Notes under the pieces: generated by a model
Database searches by the model: none
What the model was told of the DNA's origin: nothing
Seen by the model: the letters and a program-made list of their open reading frames with translations, nothing else
Origin: Pelomyxa schiedti
Taxonomy: Eukaryota; Evosea; Pelobiontida; Pelomyxidae
Assembly: GCA_020536535.1 (NCBI GenBank)
Contig: JAHLWZ010000358.1
Span: forward strand, 6,613 to 62,546
DNA length: 55,934 bases
Direction of reading: 5' to 3'
Part shown: piece after piece, positions 24,369-34,178 of the stretch
Layout: each line of letters starts with the position of its first letter
Position numbering within the stretch: the first letter of the stretch is position 1
Translations under genes and position numbers: made by a program

Positions 24369-26015
24369 ATGTCGGGCAGGGCGAAAGCAACGGCTGGTAG
24401 GAAAGTGGTGAAAGTAGCAGAGAAGAAGACCCCAAAGAGCGGCGGTGGGGAGGAGGGCCCACTGCGCAAGAAACAAATTGTGGGAAAGATAGGGACAGAT
24501 GAGCTGAAGCAGTGTTGTGTGGCTCTGGCCCACTCCACAAGTGAGTGCTCTCCATGGCCCCTTTTTTTTTTTTTTTTTTTCCCCTCTCACTCCTAACATT
24601 GGGTGTTTTGGTGATTATTATTAGGTCAGTCTGAAAGGGATAGAGCTGTTGGTGCTGTACGGAAACTTATACGTTCCAATGTGGCTTCTTTCACGGATAT
24701 CCAGTTTGGGATATTGTGGCGTGGCTTTTATTTTTGTAAGGCTTCACTCCTATCCCACAGTTATGTGTGCGCTAACAAACCAAGGCATTTGGCACGCTGA
24801 CAAGGTCCCTTATCAACAAAAACTGATGCGTCTTTTGGCACAAATGACCTCTCTTTTTAATACTACCGAGCAATCTATGAAATTTACTTTGTGGTTTTTC
24901 CGAACCATTCAAACAGAGTGGAAGGGAATTGACAAGTGGAGGTTTGTATGGCCAGACACAAAGGATATACAATAACAAACCCTTAGAATTGATAAATACA
25001 TGAGCATTGTGAGGTTCATGATGGAGGAATCCCTCCAGGTTATTGGTAACCATCAATGGGATATTCAATTGGCGGAGTTATGGGTCAGCACCCTTATCCA
25101 AGGGCTTACAACAACGGGACTTGAAATTCAAACAAAGCCGAAGGGGGGTGCCAAAGCACCCCAAGATGATGGCGGCTGGGAAGCTGAAATTCGAGGAGCA
25201 ACTGAAGGATCACTGGTGCATCACATTGCCGATATTTTCTGGGAGACTCTAACAACAAGTGCTAGAAGAGTGGTTTGCACTTTACAGCTTAATCCTCATA
25301 ATTGACCCTTGCGTAAGGGTTCTAAGCCACCGATTGCAGTGGTGGTTGAGTTATTCTCGGCCATGGTGAAGCTATCTCTTACGAGCGTTAATGGTGATAC
25401 CATGGTGTATATAGGATCAACCTGTTTCATTGCGCCTTTCACTGCTAACCCCCCTGGTGTCATTGCCAAGCGGCAGGCCAAAGTTGTGCCGGAGTTACGT
25501 TCTTTACTTAAGAGGTTCTCCAGATCTAAGGAGTACTCAAGGTAAAACAGTTTGTGGTTATTATGTCATTTTCACTCATCACTTCTAACAGGTCCAGAAG
25601 AGAATGGCTCACGGGTTTCATTTCCGAACTAATGGCATCCTACACACCAGAACCAGAACCAGAAAGTGAAGAGGAACCAACAAGAACTACCGGAAAACGC
25701 AGGAAACTTATAATGGAAGAGAGGCCCATATCCACAGCCGAACCAACACCAAAGAAACCCAGGACAGCATCAACCACCACCACCTCAACAACCACAACTA
25801 GCACCACCCAATCACCGGCACCAACAACACCAGAGGACACTCCAGCTAGTACCGGCCGGAAAGGCAAATACAAGGGCAAGGCACTCAGTGAGGAAGAGCG
25901 AAAGAAGAAGCTGGAAAAGCTGGAGAAAAACAAAAAGAGAAAGGCAATCCTGGCAGCCAAGAAAAAGAAAAGGATGGCCAAGTCCCGTCCCAGGTATCCC
26001 GCTCCTCTCGTCTAA
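24369..26015 (+). CDS. RRP1: Ribosomal RNA-processing protein 1 (RRP1/NNP-1/Nop52)
   Basis: It starts at ATG 24369 with a Lys-rich leader. The RRP1 helical domain follows: IGTDELKQCCVALAHSTS, ERDRAVGAVRKLIRSNV, FTDIQFGILWRGFYF joined to CMWHADKVPYQQKLMR over an intron, and MKFTLWFFRTIQTEWKGIDK. The pattern of a tryptophan-rich segment, 'KLWKGLFYCMW-DKP' and 'FWRTMQREWNGIDRLR', is the family signature. RRP1 is a nucleolar factor for late 27S pre-rRNA processing and 60S subunit assembly. The C-terminal third is Thr/Pro-rich and then Lys-rich (KKLEKLEKNKKRKAILAAKK), giving nucleolar-type basic repeats. The stop at 26013-26015 follows direct reading; use of the GT donor near 25992 would replace the last residues and end near 26070. 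Confidence 0.85.
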
Positions 26016-26198
26016 TATCTCATACCATATCTCACCTGCCTCATAGAGTACACGGCCATCACTGCCACTGAAGAAAGAAATCCCTTCCGTCTGTCCACAT
26101 CACCAACTTGGTGTTCTCCCACAAAAGTAACAACAAGAAAAAACCTTCAGTCACTTTTTTTTCCAAGAACCGTTTTTGGTGAAGAGAGGTGATTGGGG

Positions 26199-26498
26199 AT
26201 GCCTATGGGCAACGTTTATATCTTTGTTTGGTCTTTGGGGTTAATGACACAGGTGATTAAAATCACAGTTGACAAGGAAGGAGGCCTCCGGGTCTGTCAC
26301 GGATCACAGCTGAAAGTGGGGTTCTTCTATTGTCTCAGCAGAGATTGCAAAAAGTCCTCGTGGATGCTGGTAACCTTCATGTGGCCCCGTTTTCCTTTTT
26401 TGTGGTTATTTGAGCTTATTATGTAACCGTTCATACCGACATATTCCACGAAGATAGAAGGTACAGACTGCAATAAAGGATTAATTACCAAGATATAA
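26199..26498 (+). CDS. Putative ~60-residue protein, three exons
   Basis: ATG 26199 opens a short exon (MPMGN) with a donor at 26214. The second exon, 26253-26369, encodes VIKITVDKEGGLRVCHGSQL and a Cys-containing continuation (FFYCLSRDCKKSSWML). The third exon, 26454-26498, encodes IEGTDCNKGLITKI and TAA. Both introns have GT-AG ends and sizes typical of this window, and phase is kept at both. No family is recognised. Its last 14 bp overlap the 3' end of the opposite-strand CCCH gene. Confidence 0.45.
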
Positions 26499-27207
26499 CT
26501 CCTCCTTTGAGAATACCATCAGGTCCAGCCGCTGAGGTTGTGTGAATAGCGTTTGCAAGTGAAAAATACCTTACCTTTGCGAAATAGCTGTGCGTGGCCA
26601 TACTTGCATGGTTTATGATGCGTTGCTATTATGTGAAGAGTGAGGGAAATAGGTAAATAGGAGAAAGACAGAACCTTCATAGTCACATCTACCTACTCGT
26701 AGCCAGGTGATACCTAAAAGTATCATTGAACAAAGATAAGGGAAAGAGAGCGCTTACATTGTGGCATATTTTCGTCTGTATTAAAAAGGTACTGCTCTTC
26801 TGTTACTGGAGGAATGTAGTCTAAACCTGTGGGAACGTTATTTATCAAAGTTGAGCCATCAAACCAACCATAATCTGGCACCGAAGGGATAAATGGAGGG
26901 CAATTAACGGGTGAACATAGGGGGAAATGTTTCGGTTGAGAATGTGGCGGAGTTATTGTCGTGCCTTCCTGTAGTAGTAATTACAACCGCCGGTCATTGA
27001 ATGTGTACATTTGTGTTCGATTCAGTGGAGTTTGGGTAATCTTCAACGGGGCAAACAGCAGGATATCCATCTACTTCCAATACACCAAGTGCCACTTTCA
27101 TAATTACTAAAACAACAGGTAAGAAATCAAAGACACCGGAAGGAAGCTTCCTTCCCCCAATTACTTGATTCCGCTTCCTCGTCCACCGGAGAGTCTGGAT
27201 CTACCAT
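26485..27207 (-). CDS. Small CCCH-type zinc-finger protein
   Basis: This gene is spread over five or six short exons, so no single exon is long. ATG at 27207 gives an acidic start (MVDPDSPVDEEAES). After an intron come IIMKVALGVLEVDGYPAVCP and the rest of that exon. The next exon is Pro-rich (CPPFIPSVPDYGWFDG...). Two further exons then give CITWLRVGRC|DYEATHHKPCKYGHAQLF, a C-x8-C-x9-C-x3-H zinc finger. CCCH fingers usually bind AU-rich or pre-mRNA. The protein is only about 150 residues and ends KGGVISW with TAA at 26487-26485. Splice sites are all GT-AG and phase-consistent. The role is inferred from the finger alone; the spacing is slightly longer than the classical C-x8-C-x5-C-x3-H. Confidence 0.6.
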
Positions 27208-27594
27208 GCTTCTGGTTGATTTATTTCAGAAATGAACTTGGCCAAATGCAATTTGTTTGTCCCAGCCCGGCCGGGGAATTGTGTCTTGGCAAATGGCAGT
27301 TACCGGAGCCGCACCTCCCCGATTTTTGGTGGAACTGTTTTCCTTCGCTCTATTTTTGCAGAAAATCCCACTATGATAAATGCATTTATCGATCTGAGCC
27401 TTCAAAGGAAAACTCCTCTTCCTTTTTTCTCTGTGTTTCTTCGACGTTCCTTGTGTTTTTCCTAACGGGCTAACGTTGATCAAATTTTTTATGATCAAGT
27501 GTTCAACACCGGTTCAACAGTCCATCAATAAGATGCTTTTATTCCCGATCCCCGAAGGAAAGATCCCAAAATAAATCAAACAGCAGACGTACGG
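27208..27594. other. Divergent intergenic region between the CCCH and ubiquitin-like genes
   Basis: This 387-bp region separates two divergent starts and so should carry both promoters. Short open frames exist on both strands (27232-27465 plus; 27226-27498 minus) but neither looks like a known protein or links by splicing to neighbours. A small perfect palindrome arm pair, TTGATCA at 27476-27482 and TGATCAA at 27492-27498, lies about 100 bp upstream of the Ubl start. Confidence 0.4.
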
Positions 27595-28757
27595 ATGTAT
27601 CACCTGCGTGTGCTCTACAACGCCCAACGTGAGGAGGTCGCAATCCCGCAAAGTGCTACAGGTGGAGATCTCAAGTGCCGGTTGCACGACAGGTTTGTTT
27701 TTGTGTCGCCCACCGCACCACACGCTCTTTCTCCATTTCGTTGGTTGCCAACATTTTCCGCAGGTTCGGCATTCCTCCGGATTCGCAGTGCTTAGTTTGG
27801 GGCGGTAGAGTACTTAAAGAGGGAGCGGAGTTGTGCCAAGTCGCACCCTCTGTGGGTGATGCAACGCCGATCTATATGTCACATCAACAGCTGCCAACGA
27901 AGACTGCCAAATTGGCCGTGGCGGTGATGGCTCTCAAGGGAGGCAGGCCGATTTCCCGTGACGAGATTCCACAGGTTTCCACACGTACATATCTTCGTGA
28001 CTTTTTTGATCTCGATATCAGCTTGTGCATGACATGACAAGCTCCTCGCCGGTCCCTAGCAGTCCCGGCCAAGTAATATATCACTGACACTGTATTGTGT
28101 ATTCTAAACATTTCAGGGTCCAGAACAAATCCCAGAGGCATTGCGGACTGCCGTACTTTCTTCCGCTAGTATCCCTTTGAATGCAACTGCACTGAGAATC
28201 CCGTCTTCTCGTGGAACTCTGCCAATAGATAGGACCGCTGATATAGGTTGGTCTGGTGTCATTCGGCAACGTAAATTTTCTTACATGATCTCGCTATAGT
28301 ATCATATCTGAAGGAAACTACGCACCTTCTGGATGTTTTGAAGGAGCGCATGTCAGACTTGATAGTTTCCATGGAGTCTTCTATACCTCAGAGCGCCGCG
28401 TCCACAGTTCCAAGCTCCACAACTCCGCAGGTGAACTCGACACAAGTCTCTCAACACAGCAAGCTTCCACCTTGTGCAACTGTTCCCCCGCAGCCCAACA
28501 TCATTCCACCGTCTGCAACCATTCCCGGTGCTCAGGAGATATCACCACTGTTACAACGCACAACTCTTCTCCTAGGAGTGTTAGACAGTGTGCTATGTAA
28601 CACACCCGTGTGCAATAGTTGCTGTAACTGCGGCGATTACGTTGCAACGGGACCCGAAAAGCCAAGACAACAGGTAACAAACCTTTCCATTCTTTCCACC
28701 CTATGGCCGGAGACTTATCCCTTTTGCAGATACATCCGTCCTCCCATTACTAAGTAG
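27595..28757 (+). CDS. Protein with N-terminal ubiquitin-like domain
   Basis: ATG 27595 starts directly in a ubiquitin-like beta-grasp: MYHLRVLYNAQREEVAIPQS, then DLKCRLHDRFGIPPDSQCLV across an intron, then WGGRVLKEGAELCQ. This mirrors the Ubl pattern 'I-x-LK-x(n)-GIPPDQQRLI-x-AGK-LEDG'. The Lys-rich linker leads to a Ser/Pro/Thr-rich middle and a helical segment (YLKETTHLLDVLKERMSDLI near 28310). Near the C-terminus is a cluster of cysteines, NTPVCNSCCNCGDY, which may bind metal. Ubl-domain proteins of this kind often shuttle clients to the proteasome or act as BAG-like co-chaperones; no second hallmark domain (UBA, STI1) is seen, so I do not name it. The gene ends at TAG 28755-28757. Confidence 0.65.
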
Positions 28758-28986
28758 ACAGAACCTGCCGACGGCCCGAGCCGGGAGAGAAACAACTTTT
28801 GTAACAGCAGAATGTTTTTTTGGGAGACCAAAGAAACAAAAAACCCACACAGCAACAAACATCCCCCACACCGTCTCTCCAAATGCCAAGTTAAAACAAA
28901 AGCTTTTTGTTCCTTGAGACCTCCAAATTTTCTTCTTGTAGTAAAATCTTCTTTGAAATCAGACCCAAAATTTTCAACACGAGCCG

Positions 28987-31848
28987 ATGTCATCTTCGCA
29001 GGACGTGCCGGCACCGCACAACAGCAAACGACCGAGGATAAGCGCAGCCCCCCCAGCGCCGCCGTACGACAACGCCCGCGAGCGCACAGAGCCCGCGGCA
29101 GCAGCAGCCCCCAGCGCCGTCGGAGGCACGGGCTTCGTGCCGCTGCCATCCCCCGCGTCGCACTCGACGACCACCACCACCACGGCCGCAGCCGCGCCTA
29201 CGGCGACAACAGCGACGACCACCGCGTCTACCGCCACGGACGACAGCGAGATCAACGGCAGGAAGAGGCCGCCCCCGGCACCGCGACCGCAGCCGCAGCA
29301 CCAGCAGCAGCAGAAAAAGCCGGCCGCGGCGGGCAAGCAACAGAAGAAGCAGCGGCTCAACAACACCCGCCGGAAGCAGGTCCGGGCGCAGGCGCAGGCG
29401 CAGCAACAGAGGCAGATGCAGGAGCAGGAGCGTGGGCGGGGGGACACCGCGGAATGGGCCGAGGGAGGGGGTGTCAGCAGCGAGGGGGAGTGCGGGGAGC
29501 AGGACGGGGTGGAGCGGGAGGCGCGGGCCGAGGCGCGGATGAGCTACGCGGTGCGGATGCAGGCGCGGGCCGCGAGCCTGCGGGCGGCCAAGGCCCGCGG
29601 GCCGATGTTCGGCCTGGGCTGGGTGTCGGGCGGCGGCGCCGGCGGCGGCGGCGACGACGACGACGCGGGCGCGGGCGCCGACCCCAGCACGCAGTACTCG
29701 GAGGCGCTGGGCGAGGCCGCCGTGGCCGACTCGGCGGCCCCCGCGGCCCGCTGGTTCGTGGACCTGCTGCGGCTCCTGGGCATGGACGAGTACATGGACC
29801 ACGACCACGTGTGCCGGAAGCTCAGGAGCGTGGTGCGCCACCTGCTGGACCCGGTGCGCCCGGAGCAGCGTTCTCAGTGGTCTCGTGCCCCCGCTGCAAC
29901 TGCAACTGCAACACCCACTGCCAATCCAACTGCGATTAAGGCAACTGCGAAGGCGTGTAAAATGGAAAATTCAAATGCAAATGCAACTTCTTCCGCTGGT
30001 GAAGTGGCAGTTGTGACTCCTGATATTATCACTGTTGAAACAAAAGTACCTACTTCTGATATCCAAGATCAGTCGCTCATTGAGAACGCGGTGGCTGAGT
30101 TTCTCAGAAAGTCTGTGCAGGAGTTGACGTCTTCAACGCACATTGATTGGGGTATCATTGTTGTGGGTTTGAAGAAGTACCTACAATCTAGCCTGTCCCG
30201 CAACGGCGCTCGCATTGGGCATGGCGACATATCAAAGATTAACACAAACTCCAATGCTGCATTCTGGGATAGAAATGGGAACATGCTCTCCAACGGAACA
30301 TTGCGGGGCGCAATTCATGATCTACGTCACTTAATCTCAAAAGGTGCTGACGAGGCAGCACATTCCTGTGTGGATAAATTGTGGTTTATGTGTAAGGAAC
30401 CCGCCAAAGTTGCAACAGCCTATGCACCACCACCAAATCTCGTAGAGGCTGCAGGTCTTGTTACGGGGTTGCCAGACCTCCTGAATTCCATGCAGTCATT
30501 ATCTCTACATCAAATAGCTGAAGTGAGTGGTTACTTCTGTGCTGTCAATTTACTGAAAGTGCGTTGTTCAGGATTTTGCTGGAATATCTAACTCAAACTC
30601 TAGGTCCTCCTTCACACAGTTTACACAAATGTACCCATCCCTCCTCACGTCTCTGCAGAATTATCACATTTGAAATTTCTTGATATTTGCTTCAGAACGG
30701 TTCCCTTGTGCAGCCCCCTCCGTCACACAGTACAGCTTCCAGATCCCATCCCCAAAAGCACATTGTGCCCAGTCGTGGTTGTCTTCCTCACCAAAATTTT
30801 CAAAGCACATACAATTGCTCTTAGGCAAAAGTGGAACGCCACTTTTGCTCTGCGTATGGCTCATCTGGGTAACACAATTTATGCAACTAAATGTGCTCTC
30901 CGTTGCCAATGGCACAAACAGAAGAAGTCAAAACATGTATGGAAAGAAAGTACAAAAGCTGTCAACGGAGGATCGGCACAAGCCTGCAGACTATTTGCCA
31001 TTAAATACTCGAATTTCCCAGCCTTACTGAAGGCCTGCTTTCTTGGTGACCCAGAGGCAATGACACACCTCGCCTGGAGCATTTGGTGTGAAAGTGAAAG
31101 GAAGTGCTTGGTGGTCACTGCTGGCGAATTCATCCTTCCCCGCGTCATTGCTGCCCAGAAGGAACTTATTTTTTCTCTACTTGCCTGGGCAACTGCTGCA
31201 GGTTATACTCCAGCGTGGGTGTTGCTTGGTTGGTGGCTAGAGTGCACAGCCGGTAGAAGCCAAACGGGGAAATGCAATGGGACCTTTCTTGCAGCACATC
31301 TCTACCTCAACTTCGTTCTTATGAATGCTCATCTCCAGTACAGCTTCATTGACTCTTCAGTTTCCACACTATACAGCAAAGGCAGGAAGGTAATATTTCA
31401 CAAACAAAAATCCAAACTCTCCTCCTAATCAGAAAAGTAGATCTCTAAGGTGTACCGCTTTGCTGTGATGCGCCTTGTCAAGTTGTACCTCAGGGGAGAC
31501 ATACATTGTGGTGTAGGGGCCCTCACGGGTGGCATCCAGGACATCTTAAATGTGGTGCAAGCAGAAGCCCGGCAAGAACCCACCCCCCCTGACATGGCTC
31601 TTGAAATCGACCGGAATTCCCTTGCGGAATGCTTCCAGCACTCTAGCATGTTGAAGATATTCTCAGAAGAAAAGAGGCAGTGGATCCTATCTGCATACTC
31701 ACACCTACAGGGAACAATGCGGACCCTCACAGCACTGATGGCACATCACCCACGGGTGGGTCGTCAGAGCCCCCTCAGGGTTCTCCCTTTCAGGACTCTG
31801 TCATACATTGCTGCCCTTTCTGGTGACTTCACTGTATATCAGTGGTAG
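28987..31848 (+). CDS. Uncharacterized large protein with GC-rich, low-complexity N-terminus
   Basis: ATG 28987 (MSSSQDVPAPHNSKRPRISA) begins an exon of about 1.5 kb. Its first 870 bp are strikingly GC-rich and encode Ala/Gly/Gln/Arg/Asp-rich sequence. From about 29900 the composition returns to normal and the protein becomes helical (ENAVAEFLRKSVQELTSS, IHDLRHLISKGADEAAHSCV). The first intron joins LHQIAE to VLLHTVYTNVPIPPHVSAEL, followed by a long exon to about 31389 and a last exon from 31451 to the stop at 31848. Two stretches, YSNFPALLKACFLGDPEAMT and AAGYTPAWVLLGWWLE, read like alpha-solenoid repeats. I do not recognise the family. A nuclear or nucleolar site is plausible from the early basic motif KRPRI. 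Confidence 0.65.
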
Positions 31849-31979
31849 TCCTGTTTTCAACAACCCTGTCTAAAAGAACTTCCATTATTGTGGCACAAAG
31901 AAACAAACTATTTGGAATAGCTTTTTTTTCATGCCTTTTGTTGGTAGAAGTATTACAATGTACAGGAAATGGTTACAGT

Positions 31980-33233
31980 TTAAACACTATTCAAGCTCCT
32001 CGGTTCCTTAAGTAGTGTCTTCTCTGATTGGATTTTGGGGGCAACGACCGGCTTCCACAAGACTATCAATATCAGCACGGCTGGAAGAAGATCCAAGAAT
32101 GGTTGGAACAAAAGTTTGCTAATTGTGGTGCCCACTGCGTTATCAGAGAGAACAAACATGTCAATAATAATCATCCCGGACCGCAGTAGAAATACAACAA
32201 AAAACAGAATTGCTGGGAAAGTTACCTGTGGTTAAAGGAATTAATACCCAGAACAGGAAGAAGGTATGAAGAACGGGGTACCCGTTTTAGGACTTGACTT
32301 GTGCGCTCCGATTTCAACACTGAATGATTTTTCACATGCACAAACACTACAACCCCAAAAATTCCAAATGCTTTAAAGAGTTAGGTTTTGATTGTTTCTT
32401 TTAAGGTCAATAAAGGAAACGCACCCATGCCAGTGACAAATGCGAGTGAGGCAGCATATATAGCCTCTATTTCATGGAATAGGTCCATGGCTTCCACGCC
32501 CATCAGGATCAACAGTACTATCCAAACAAGATATACAAGGACATTGACTGCTGAGTAAACCTAAGAGATAGTTACCCAATTCAAGAAGTTTGCACCATTT
32601 ACCATCAAAGTTGCCCGTTTCACTCGTGGTACTGTAGCAGAAGGAATTAACAATCCAACCCTAGGTGGCTTAGATATCTACAACCCGTAGTGGTTCAGGA
32701 TACCAAAAGCAAAACATGAGACTATAGGCAGAAAAAAATAGGTAGCCCGGCAAACCCTAGGGAAGTTTAGAATAATGGCGGGGAAAAAAAATAAATGGAA
32801 GAAAAATACCCCTAGAAAAGTTTGCAGTAAAGTCTGTTTATTCAGGGAAGTCTCAAGATATCCATCCCAGAATATGCTCATCTCAAGAGCACGTGCTTCA
32901 TAATAGCATTAAGCAGGTGGAGTTTTGATTGAAAAAGATGACAAAGGAGGAAGGCAGTGGCGCACACAAAAGCGGAAAAGGGATGAGTATCAATGTTCCC
33001 TTCCTCACAGAGAACCCCGAGTAGGGCTCTCGCACTAAAATCCAAATCACCCGCGCGGCTGAGATGCCAAACGCAATGTAGAAACAAACAAGCTCTGCCC
33101 AGAACACGTCGTACATCCAATCAGCAACTTGCGTGGTGCTTGAAGACATCGATGACGACCACGACGCGAGGGAAGGCGAAAGCGAAAACGACGCGGACGA
33201 AGACTCGTTGAGCCACAATGACGACGACGCCAT
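31980..33233 (-). CDS. Seven-transmembrane protein of the THH1/TOM1/TPRA1-like group
   Basis: The start is at 33233 (MASSSLWLNESS) with a Ser-rich leader and the first helix FWAELVCFYIAFGISAARVIW. Later exons give GLPGYLFFSAYSLMFCFW, which resembles the 'LPG-x-LFF-x-xY-x-LL-x-FW' helix of plant THH1/TOM1/TOM3 and animal TPRA1. They also give VYSAVNVLVYLVWIVLLILM, a helix near 32420, VTFPAILFFVVFLLRSGMII and FLDLLPAVLILIVLWKPVV before the stop at 31980. Most joins are clean GT-AG introns. The join between helix 1 and MSIFWDGYLE (33030-32880) is not resolved: the attractive helix-2 reading (LHLLNAIMKHVLLR) ends in a stop one base out of frame with the next segment. These proteins are GPCR-like membrane proteins of vacuole or plasma membrane. 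Family call is moderate. Confidence 0.6.
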
Positions 33234-33280
33234 TGTGGGAGAAGACCAACTCGATAATTGGCCGAAAACCAAAGAGACAG

Positions 33281-33309
33281 CGTTCCGGTCTGTTGATTAT
33301 TTTATTATG
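33281..33309 (+). promoter_or_regulatory. Copy A of the CGGTCTG-TTTTATT motif
   Basis: The bases from CGTTCCGGTCTGTTGATTAT onward match copy B at 50202 for 26 bp without a difference. The motif starts 47 bp upstream of, and pointing away from, the minus-strand 7-TM gene. A short plus ORF begins at ATG 33307, exactly where copy B has its CAGCC box. Confidence 0.5.
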
Positions 33310-33600
33310 CCGTTGTGGAAGGACTATCCTATCTGTGGAACTGTCTGGATCCGTGCTCGACCCATGTTGTCTGAAAGGTCTGGGAGACCGAAATCTCCAG
33401 TCACGAGACTCAGGGAACAGACAACAAAGAATTGATAATTCTTAATTATGTCAGATCTCCAGTCATGGGAGTGCCAATAAAAGGGGGAGGCCAGAGCTGG
33501 ACATCATGGAGATGCAAAAAACAAACAGACTGCCAAGGTGGCTCTGAACATTGGACACACCAAAAATGTAGCTTTGAGGATTGAATTCCACCACATTGCT

Positions 33601-33864
33601 GCCTCATCTATCACAGGATAGACTCTGGGTCCATTTCAAACATCACACTAGTTGTACCACTGTGTCTCTCTCCATGCCCTACCTAACCTAGAACACCCTA
33701 CTAAAAGCTTCCCCTACTGCTTTTAGTAGTGTTTTGTGACAGATAGGGCATAGAGAGAGGCACAGTGCTGAACAGGCCATCTGGCCTTCCATATAAATGC
33801 ATGTGTGGTACAACTAGTGTGACATTTGAAATTGACTCAAAGTCTATCCTGTGATAGATGAGGC
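33601..33864. repeat. Long imperfect inverted repeat, hairpin 1
   Basis: The outer arms 33601-33659 and 33806-33864 are reverse complements at about 52 of 58 positions (left arm begins GCCTCATCTATCACAGGATA). The homology continues inward to CTACTAAAAG and CTTTTAGTAG around a 12-nt loop near 33709-33720. The right arm has an extra ~36-nt block (near 33770-33807) that contains its own small palindrome, GGCCATCTGGCC. Both arms translate to the same peptide on opposite strands (CLIYHRID..SISN.TLVVP), so this is an inverted duplication of a once-coding segment. Confidence 0.85.
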
Positions 33865-33866
33865 AA

Positions 33867-34013
33867 CAACATATTGTATTTTTAATGTTTGGCAGTACAG
33901 ACATCTGTGCACAGAGTTGTCAGGGACCTTTTTGACTGTTTCATTGAAAAAGGTCCCTGACAGCTCTGTGTGCAGGTGTCTGTACTTCTGAACATCAAAA
34001 ATACAATATGTTG
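33867..34013. repeat. Long imperfect inverted repeat, hairpin 2
   Basis: The arms 33867-33933 and 33947-34013 are 67 bp each and match at about 58 positions after reverse complementing. The loop is 13 nt (GACTGTTTCATTG). The outer ends are CAACATATTGTATTTTT and its complement; the inner ends are TCAGGGACCTTTTT and its complement. It follows hairpin 1 after only 2 nt. Confidence 0.88.
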
Positions 34014-34178
34014 TACCTCTATTAAATGATGAATCACAATCACAACACTGTTTTTGATGCTTAAATCAGACTGAAAGGAGTTTAGGCACCCATTGAATAC
34101 AACACACGGAAAGAAGTATTGACAAAGAGAGGAGGATTGGGCATCTTCTAGTTTTCGTCGAACGAACTTCTTGGTGTG

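Larger units (their letters stand above)
33234..34178. other. Long intergenic region with motif copy, short ORFs and two hairpins
   Basis: This is the longest gene-poor stretch of the window (945 bp). From 33307 a short plus frame (MPLWKDYPICGTVW...) runs to 33432. Near 33463 another short frame (from MGVPIKGGGQSW) carries Cys/His residues in a zinc-finger-like order (C-x5-C-x6-H-x2-H-x2-C) before a stop near 33585. Two segments, around 33390 and 33450, share ATCTCCAGTCA. The rest is the double hairpin at 33601-34013. It reads like decayed mobile-element sequence, but no transposase is recognised. Confidence 0.45.

Noticed and set aside
28990-29841. Minus-strand ORF of 283 codons
   Set aside because: It is the antisense shadow of a GC-rich, low-complexity exon; the plus strand continues into a well-formed multi-exon gene while this frame has no domain or continuation.
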